Shown here one piece after another: positions 58,603 to 64,000 of a stretch of 64,000 nt of DNA. Source of the stretch: Marinospirillum alkalitolerans (GTDB taxonomy: Bacteria > Pseudomonadota > Gammaproteobacteria > Pseudomonadales > Halomonadaceae); the NCBI RefSeq assembly GCF_045055655.1, contig NZ_JBANFI010000002.1, positions 248,001-312,000 on the forward strand. Direction: 5' to 3'. The notes below the pieces were generated by a model, which did not search any database, was not told the DNA's origin, and saw only the letters and a list, made by a program, of their open reading frames with translations. A program made the translations under genes and the position numbers. Each line of letters opens with the position of its first letter. The stretch's first letter is position 1.

Positions 58603-61600
58603 ATGCAGCAAATCGGGATTTACGAACAACTGATTACGCAGCTGATTGCCAGTCAGCTCGATCATGAGCGCTTTTATGTTGGAGAGCGCGAGTTGACAAG
58701 TAACGAAGCCTCAATCTGGTTATCGCGCTTTTTATCACCTATTCTCGAATATGCCATTGAATCTATCCCCGCTGGGGATGACCGATTACAGCAACAAATC
58801 GACCTTGCCAATCAGATTCTCCTCTGGCTCAAAACACAAATTCAAGATCAATGTTTTATTGAAGAAAATCTGATCGCCAGCCAAGGTAAGATTCTGACTG
58901 CGCTCTATGAGTTCGAAAATCCAGTTGCTGCTGATCTTAAACACTATATTAGCGAGATCTTTCCGCTCACTGGCCTCACGCAAAGCGAACTTTTTTGTGG
59001 TAGCAATGCTGGGCTCTCACTAGAGTCAGAACTCAAAAGAGAAATCTTATCCGCAGATCGCATTTATTGGTTGGTGTCTTTTATCAAATGGGCTGGAATT
59101 CGCATCTTCCGTAAAGAGCTTGAAGCCTTTACTGCCAGCGGCCGAGAGTTGAAAATCATTACCACCTCCTATATGGGGGCAACAGATGCAAAGGCCGTGG
59201 AATACCTTGCCAGCCTACCCAATACTCACGTCAAGCTAAGCTACAATACTGATCGTGAACGCCTCCATGCCAAAAGTTATCTCTTTTTACGTGAGACTGG
59301 CTTCCACACTGGCTATATAGGCTCCTCCAACCTCTCTCATTCAGCACTCACAAATGGCTTAGAGTGGAACTTAAAAATCACTGCGCAAGAAATTCCGCAC
59401 ATCATCAACAAATCACTCAGTACCTTTGAAACTTACTGGGCCTCAGATGATTTTGAATCCTTTAGCGGTGACACTCAAAGCACTGAAAAACTGAAAAAAG
59501 CCTTGAATCAGCAGCGTAACGGTGATGATGCAGGCCCAGCACATTTCTTTCATATCACTCCCTTCCCTCACCAAAGAGAGATTCTTGAGCAGCTGGTGGT
59601 TGAGCGCCAGGTGCACCAGCGCTGGCGTAATCTCGTTGTGGCAGCAACAGGAACAGGTAAAACGCTCATTTCAGCCTTCGACTTTGCTCGCTTTATCCAA
59701 GCCAAGCCAGAGGCCAACTTTTTGTTTGTGGCCCATCGTGAAGAAATCCTCAAACAAGCTAGAGCAGCTTACCGTGGTGTCTTGCGCAATAGTGCATTTG
59801 GTGAGCTCTGGGTAGGCGGCCATACACCTGAGCACTACCGTCAACTCTTTGCCTCAGTACAAACACTGAACAATCAACTTAGCCAGCTCGATCTCACGCC
59901 AGATTATTACGATTACATTGTCATTGACGAAGTCCACCACATCGCGGCAAGCAGTTACCGCGCGCTGCTCGATCATTTCTCACCATCGATCTTACTCGGT
60001 CTCACGGCAACGCCTGAGCGTCATGATGGAGGCGATATATTAGGAGATTTTTGTGGCGTGATCGCAGCAGAAATCCGCTTGCCTGAAGCCATCAATCGAC
60101 GCCATCTCTGCCCATTTCAGTATTTTGGTATAGAGGATGATACTGATCTGCGCGGTATTTCTTGGAGTCGTGGGCGCTATGATATTGCTCAACTCACGCA
60201 CCTTTATACCCACAATCAAATGCGGTTCGATAAGATTCTGCTGAGCCTGCAAGAAATCATCACTGACCTGAACACCATGAAAGCCTTGGCCTTTTGTGTG
60301 AGCCGTGAGCATGCTCAATACATGGCGCAACAATTTTTGTTGAAGGGCATCAAGGCTGATCTTCTCACTAGCGATAACAGTCATGAGCGCCAACAAAAAC
60401 AACAAGCCATTCGCACTGGCCAGATCAATCTTTTGTGTGTAGTGGATATTTTTAATGAGGGTGTGGATATCCCCGAAATCGATACACTGCTTTTTTTGCG
60501 CCCAACAGAAAGCTTGACTGTTTTCTTGCAACAGCTTGGTCGAGGATTACGCCTCGCAGCAGGGAAAGAGTGCTGCACTGTCTTAGATTTTGTCGGCAAC
60601 TCGCGCCCAGAATATGATTTTGCCAATAAATTTAGGGCCCTTGTAGGAAGGAGTCCGCGTGCCATTAGCGAAGAGATCAAGCAAGGCTTTCCTCATGCAC
60701 CACTGGGCTGCCGAATCGAGCTTACCAAGCGCACTCAAGAGATGATTCTCAGCCATATTCGGCAAGCCTCACTGACACTCAAGCGCCTCGTTGCAATGAT
60801 CCGGCAGTTTCCTCAACATTCTACCTTGCCGCTAACGCTGACCAACTTTCTTGCACAGCATCCCGATATTGATCTGCATGAGCTTTATAAGCGTGGTAGC
60901 TGGGCTGAACTGGTCGCACAAGCCAAGGATCAAATAAAAGAGAACACACTGGATGACCAGTCACGCAAAATAATCAGAAGAGCCATCCATACACGTATTT
61001 TGGCTTGTGATGACTATGCCTACCTGCACTTTCTAAGGCAGTTGTGCCTCTCAGACTTTACGATCAACCTACCAGCGGCAAGCGAGAGAGCATCTCGCCA
61101 AATACTGATGTGTCATTACGACTTTTGGCAGAAAACGGGGCCTGAATACGGGTTCAGTTCCATAATACAGAGCTTGCAAAAATTAAATCAGCTGGGCGTG
61201 CAAGCAGAGTTGCTTGATGTACTCCATTGGCAGTGTGCTCAAGCCAAGCACGAGCAGCCTATGATGGAAGATCTTCCTGATGTCCCCCTGAGGCTTCATG
61301 CTCGTTACGCACGCGAGCAGATCTTAGTTGCCTTTGGCGCCACTTCTTTTGAACATCAGCCTCCGGCACGTGAAGGCGTCTTTGCGCTGCAAGAGCAGAA
61401 TAAAGAGCTGCTTTTTGTCACCTTAAATAAAAATGAAAAACAGTTTTCTCCTGCCACCATGTATCACGATTATGCAATCAGCGAGCATTTATTTCATTGG
61501 CAGTCGCAGAATAGCGCTAGGCCAGATCGAGGACGAGGCAAGAGTTACATCGAACACCGAAAAAGCGGCAAACGCTTATTTTTATTCGTGCGCGAGCAAA

Positions 61601-61758
61601 CAAAAGATGAGTACGGGCGTACAATGGGCTTTGTGAATTATGGCGAAGTTGAGTATGTCTCTCATACAGGCTCACAACCTATGAGCATTCACTGGCGGCT
61701 TAAAACACCTATGCCTCATTTTATGTGGCAACAAGCGGCTAAACTCGCTGTCGGCTAA
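58603..61758 (+). CDS. PLD-like, DEAD/DEAH helicase, DUF3427 fusion protein
   Basis: The 1051-residue protein has an N-terminal region with a PLD-like domain (about 130-290; HAKSYLF and IGSSNLSHSALTNGLEW, the usual HKD aspartate missing), a superfamily 2 helicase with Walker A ATGTGKT (near 348), DEVHH (near 441), TATPER and QQLGRGLRL (near 645), then a DUF3427 C-terminal domain (about 790-1045). Related proteins act on nucleic acids, and similar fusions occur in defence or repair settings; no function is proven. It is inserted between rph and crc. Confidence 0.88.
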   Translation: MQQIGIYEQLITQLIASQLDHERFYVGERELTSNEASIWLSRFLSPILEYAIESIPAGDDRLQQQIDLANQILLWLKTQIQDQCFIEENLIASQGKILTALYEFENPVAADLKHYISEIFPLTGLTQSELFCGSNAGLSLESELKREILSADRIYWLVSFIKWAGIRIFRKELEAFTASGRELKIITTSYMGATDAKAVEYLASLPNTHVKLSYNTDRERLHAKSYLFLRETGFHTGYIGSSNLSHSALTNGLEWNLKITAQEIPHIINKSLSTFETYWASDDFESFSGDTQSTEKLKKALNQQRNGDDAGPAHFFHITPFPHQREILEQLVVERQVHQRWRNLVVAATGTGKTLISAFDFARFIQAKPEANFLFVAHREEILKQARAAYRGVLRNSAFGELWVGGHTPEHYRQLFASVQTLNNQLSQLDLTPDYYDYIVIDEVHHIAASSYRALLDHFSPSILLGLTATPERHDGGDILGDFCGVIAAEIRLPEAINRRHLCPFQYFGIEDDTDLRGISWSRGRYDIAQLTHLYTHNQMRFDKILLSLQEIITDLNTMKALAFCVSREHAQYMAQQFLLKGIKADLLTSDNSHERQQKQQAIRTGQINLLCVVDIFNEGVDIPEIDTLLFLRPTESLTVFLQQLGRGLRLAAGKECCTVLDFVGNSRPEYDFANKFRALVGRSPRAISEEIKQGFPHAPLGCRIELTKRTQEMILSHIRQASLTLKRLVAMIRQFPQHSTLPLTLTNFLAQHPDIDLHELYKRGSWAELVAQAKDQIKENTLDDQSRKIIRRAIHTRILACDDYAYLHFLRQLCLSDFTINLPAASERASRQILMCHYDFWQKTGPEYGFSSIIQSLQKLNQLGVQAELLDVLHWQCAQAKHEQPMMEDLPDVPLRLHARYAREQILVAFGATSFEHQPPAREGVFALQEQNKELLFVTLNKNEKQFSPATMYHDYAISEHLFHWQSQNSARPDRGRGKSYIEHRKSGKRLFLFVREQTKDEYGRTMGFVNYGEVEYVSHTGSQPMSIHWRLKTPMPHFMWQQAAKLAVG

Positions 61759-61774
61759 GATCTGAGCGCGCATG

Positions 61775-61802
61775 AAAAAAGGAAGCCTTCGCTTCCTTTT
61801 TC
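61775..61802. terminator. Bidirectional terminator between the helicase and crc genes
   Basis: AAAAAAGGAAGC-CTTC-GCTTCCTTTTT is a strong hairpin flanked by A and T runs, between convergent genes. Confidence 0.9.
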
Positions 61803-61832
61803 AATCCATCCACTTTTTTAAGGCATCAACCT

Positions 61833-62588
61833 CTAAAGATCATATTCCACAATCACTGGCGCATGATCGGAGAAGTTCACGCTGCTATCAATCCAGGCTT
61901 TTTTCACGGCACGACGCAGATTGGGACCAACGACTTGATAATCTAAACGCCAGCCTTCCTGACGTAAACGCTGGCTGCCTGCATCTGGCCAGTAGGTAAA
62001 CTGATCCGCATCGGTGTTCACCTCACGCAAGCAATCGACATAGCCAAGTGGACCAAAGACCTGATCCATCCACGCGCGCTCTTCTGGACGAAAACCTATG
62101 CTGAACTGGTTATCCTGCCAGTTGGCAAGATCCAGCGTGCGATGGGCAATGTTCCATGTGCCACAGATGATGTACTCACGGCGTTTACGGCGCAGTTTGG
62201 TTAAGAAATCCAGATACTGCTCCATAAAGAGCTTCTTTTCAGCGGGGTTACTGCCTGATGGCATCAAAAAGCTGGCAATACTGACCTTTTCGAAATCCAC
62301 TTGCATAAAGCGGCCTTCGCGATCAGCCAGCTCAAAGCCCAGCCCGGTCATTACTGCCTTGGGCAAACGACGACAGTAAATGCCCGTACCAGCATAGTCA
62401 TCTTGCTCCGCATCAAAGAAGTAGCCTTCCCAGCCATCGGGGCGTTCTATGGCGTCGCCAAGTTTCCAGGTTTTTTCACGCACATCCTGTACGCAAACCA
62501 CATCTGCATCCTGGTCCTTGAGCCAATCCAGGAAGCCTTTTTCTACGGCTTGTTTGATGCCGCCAACATTGAGGCTGATCACTTTCAT
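61833..62588 (-). CDS. crc: Crc-like protein (exonuclease III fold)
   Basis: The protein has 251 residues of the endonuclease/exonuclease/phosphatase fold. It resembles pseudomonad Crc (GLGFELADREGRFMQVDFEKV, RRKRREYIICG, DQFTYWPDAG) more than E. coli XthA. The active-site LQE is VQD, and GDFN is GTWN, so the catalytic aspartate is lost; the N of GTWN, RLDYQ and SDHAPV are kept. Pseudomonad Crc is a Hfq partner in catabolite repression without nuclease activity. Placed before pyrE, as in Pseudomonas, which supports Crc. Confidence 0.8.
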   Translation of the reverse strand: MKVISLNVGGIKQAVEKGFLDWLKDQDADVVCVQDVREKTWKLGDAIERPDGWEGYFFDAEQDDYAGTGIYCRRLPKAVMTGLGFELADREGRFMQVDFEKVSIASFLMPSGSNPAEKKLFMEQYLDFLTKLRRKRREYIICGTWNIAHRTLDLANWQDNQFSIGFRPEERAWMDQVFGPLGYVDCLREVNTDADQFTYWPDAGSQRLRQEGWRLDYQVVGPNLRRAVKKAWIDSSVNFSDHAPVIVEYDL

Positions 62589-62682
62589 TTTTCAGCGCTT
62601 CCCATTCCCGCGTGGTGAGTCATAACATTAGCGTGTATGATACTTGACTTTCGTTGTTTTGGGGAATCTTTGGGGTGTGACT

Positions 62683-63330
62683 GTGCTCAAGTATCAAAAA
62701 GAATTTATCGAATTTGCTCTGCAACAAGACGTACTGCGCTTTGGCCAGTTCACCTTAAAATCTGGGCGTGTCAGTCCCTACTTTTTTAATGCGGGCCTCT
62801 TCCATTCTGGTGCGGCACTGGTCCAGCTAGGGCAGAGCTATGCTGCCGCTTTAGAGGCCACAGGCTGGGATTACGATCTACTTTTTGGTCCAGCTTACAA
62901 AGGTATCACCCTGGCTTCTGCAACGGCCTGCATGCTGGCAGAGCACCACCAAAAAACCACCCCCTTTGCTTTTAACCGCAAAGAAGTGAAGGATCACGGC
63001 GAAGGCGGTCAACTAGTGGGTGCCAGCATGGCTGGACAAAAAGTCGTGATCGTTGACGATGTGATCACCGCCGGTACCGCGATTCGTGAGGTGTTGCCGA
63101 TGATCGAACAGGCGGGGGGGCAGGTTGCGGGTATCTTATTGGCGCTGGATCGCCAAGAACGCGGGCAGGGCGAGCGCTCCGCCATTCAAGAAGTTGAACA
63201 GGATTTGGGCATTCCCGTGACCAGCATTATCGCCATGCAGGATTTGATTGCCTATATCGAGACGGAACGGGCTGATCTCAAGCAGGTCTTAAGCGACATG
63301 CAAGCCTATCGTCATGAATACGGCGTTTAA
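62683..63330 (+). CDS. pyrE: Orotate phosphoribosyltransferase
   Basis: Joins orotate to PRPP in pyrimidine synthesis. FGQFTLKSGRVSPYFFNAG, AYKGITLA, FNRKEVKDHGEGG and the PRPP loop VVIVDDVITAGTA appear in order. The GTG at 62683 is chosen because it yields MLKYQKEF, matching family starts; 62677 (GTG) and 62644 (TTG) are alternatives. The protein has 215 residues. Divergent from crc. Confidence 0.96.
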   Translation: MLKYQKEFIEFALQQDVLRFGQFTLKSGRVSPYFFNAGLFHSGAALVQLGQSYAAALEATGWDYDLLFGPAYKGITLASATACMLAEHHQKTTPFAFNRKEVKDHGEGGQLVGASMAGQKVVIVDDVITAGTAIREVLPMIEQAGGQVAGILLALDRQERGQGERSAIQEVEQDLGIPVTSIIAMQDLIAYIETERADLKQVLSDMQAYRHEYGV

Positions 63331-63356
63331 TATTGATTGATCCAAGAGGCCTTCTT

Positions 63357-63941
63357 ATGCAAGCCAAAAACATTCTTTCTTCTGTGACTCTGGCATCCCT
63401 GCTGGCTATCGCAGGCAATACCCAAGCCTTTAGTCTTTCTCCAGGTGCGGTTGAAGCCAATCTGAATAATGAAACCCTCCAGTTTGAAGTTGAGCGCAGC
63501 TTTGGTGGCAACTTAAGCCTGAATGCCGGTTTTCTATACACCGAAGAGCATGATGCTGGCTCAGCGACGCTTGGGCAGGTGGGGTTTCAAGGTGTCGAAA
63601 CCGATAACCGTACCTATCGTGCCGCAATCGGTGCCCGCGCTTACTTCTACAGCACACCGGATTCAGACACTGGCTCAGCCCTTGCTTTTGGTGGTCTGTT
63701 TTACCACGTGATCCCCGGTGCTCAACGCCTCTCAGCCGGTGGCTATGGCTGGATTGCGCCAAAAGTGACGAGCTTTGGCTCAACAGAGCAGTTCTATGAA
63801 GCCGGTGGTCGCGTGGCTTATCGCGTCATCCAAAACACTGATGTGTTTGCTGGATATCGCTATACCTACTTAAAGCGCGATGATGGTTTTGATGAGAGCT
63901 TTGAAAGCGGCCCGCATCTTGGCTTTCGTATTAACTTCTAA
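63357..63941 (+). CDS. YfaZ-type outer membrane protein
   Basis: Exported beta-rich protein of 194 residues: a signal ending TQA, then alternating strands with GFLYTEEH, RAAIGARAYFY, GRVAYRVIQNTDVFAGYRYTY and a terminal GFRINF, the aromatic C-terminal residue typical of outer-membrane barrels. It belongs with YfaZ-like small porin folds. ATG 63357 with AGAGG upstream; 26 bases after pyrE. The final 59 bases of the window after it hold no visible gene. Confidence 0.85.
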   Translation: MQAKNILSSVTLASLLAIAGNTQAFSLSPGAVEANLNNETLQFEVERSFGGNLSLNAGFLYTEEHDAGSATLGQVGFQGVETDNRTYRAAIGARAYFYSTPDSDTGSALAFGGLFYHVIPGAQRLSAGGYGWIAPKVTSFGSTEQFYEAGGRVAYRVIQNTDVFAGYRYTYLKRDDGFDESFESGPHLGFRINF

Positions 63942-64000
63942 GTCCCTGTTGATGGGTTGATAACAAAATCGTGATAGCAAGATTGTGAGCGAGGCGAACG

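Noticed and set aside
1..64000. CRISPR arrays, rRNA operons and other tRNA genes
   Set aside because: No regularly spaced repeats, rRNA signatures or tRNA cloverleaf with T-arm and CCA other than tmRNA were seen.

Overview
The window is a stretch of a gammaproteobacterial chromosome with moderate to slightly high GC. Several gene orders resemble those of pseudomonads and Oceanospirillales: argH-lptM-lysA-dapF-DUF484, engB-cytochrome c4-dsbA, grpE-dnaK-dnaJ, recN-fur-bamE-rnfH-ratA-smpB-ssrA, and yicC-rph-crc-pyrE. A cysteine-free Fur, TRAP transporters, TsdA/TsdB-type cytochromes and the tmRNA tag ANDDSYALAA fit a free-living respiratory bacterium. The genus cannot be named from sequence alone.

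Region 1 (1-6600): dsbB; a one-strand cluster ttrS-ttrR-tsdB-tsdA, in which a TtrSR-like two-component system lies upstream of two diheme cytochromes of the thiosulfate/tetrathionate type; and a sodium:neurotransmitter-type symporter. Region 2 (6600-14500): arginine and lysine/peptidoglycan precursor genes, engB, cytochrome c4, dsbA and an unrecognised membrane protein. Region 3 (14500-20800): a CvrA-type antiporter, a first TRAP transporter with a lipoprotein binding subunit, dtd and an SDR oxidoreductase. Region 4 (20800-33660): FKBP isomerase, the TIGR02444/yheS pair, the heat-shock genes with a visible sigma-32 promoter, recN, fur, bamE, an unrecognised ORF, rnfH-ratA, smpB and tmRNA.

Region 5 (33643-41367) is the most unusual part: a 7.7-kb integrated element at the 3' end of ssrA, bounded by 56-bp direct repeats. 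It has a P4-type integrase beside arm-type repeats, an AlpA-like regulator, a leader with an internal terminator and three mutually complementary segments resembling the RNA immunity region of satellite phage P4, an initiator gene carrying three iterons at exact 23-bp spacing (a lambda-O-style origin inside the gene), a DnaB-type helicase, and a convergent HTH gene whose operator-like palindromes share a GAATCC core with the iterons. I see no capsid, tail or lysis genes, so it looks like a phage satellite.

Region 6 (41400-55050): a RibD/DHFR-like reductase, a SUOX-fold periplasmic protein next to a histidine kinase with no response regulator, a crotonase, an ABC exporter, and a TRAP transporter plus MarR-type regulator divergent from pxpABC (5-oxoprolinase), followed by queC. 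Region 7 (55050-64000): a low-GC DUF4143-type AAA ATPase with palindromic operators, yicC and rph, a large PLD-helicase-DUF3427 protein inserted between rph and a Crc-like gene, then pyrE and a YfaZ-type outer-membrane protein.
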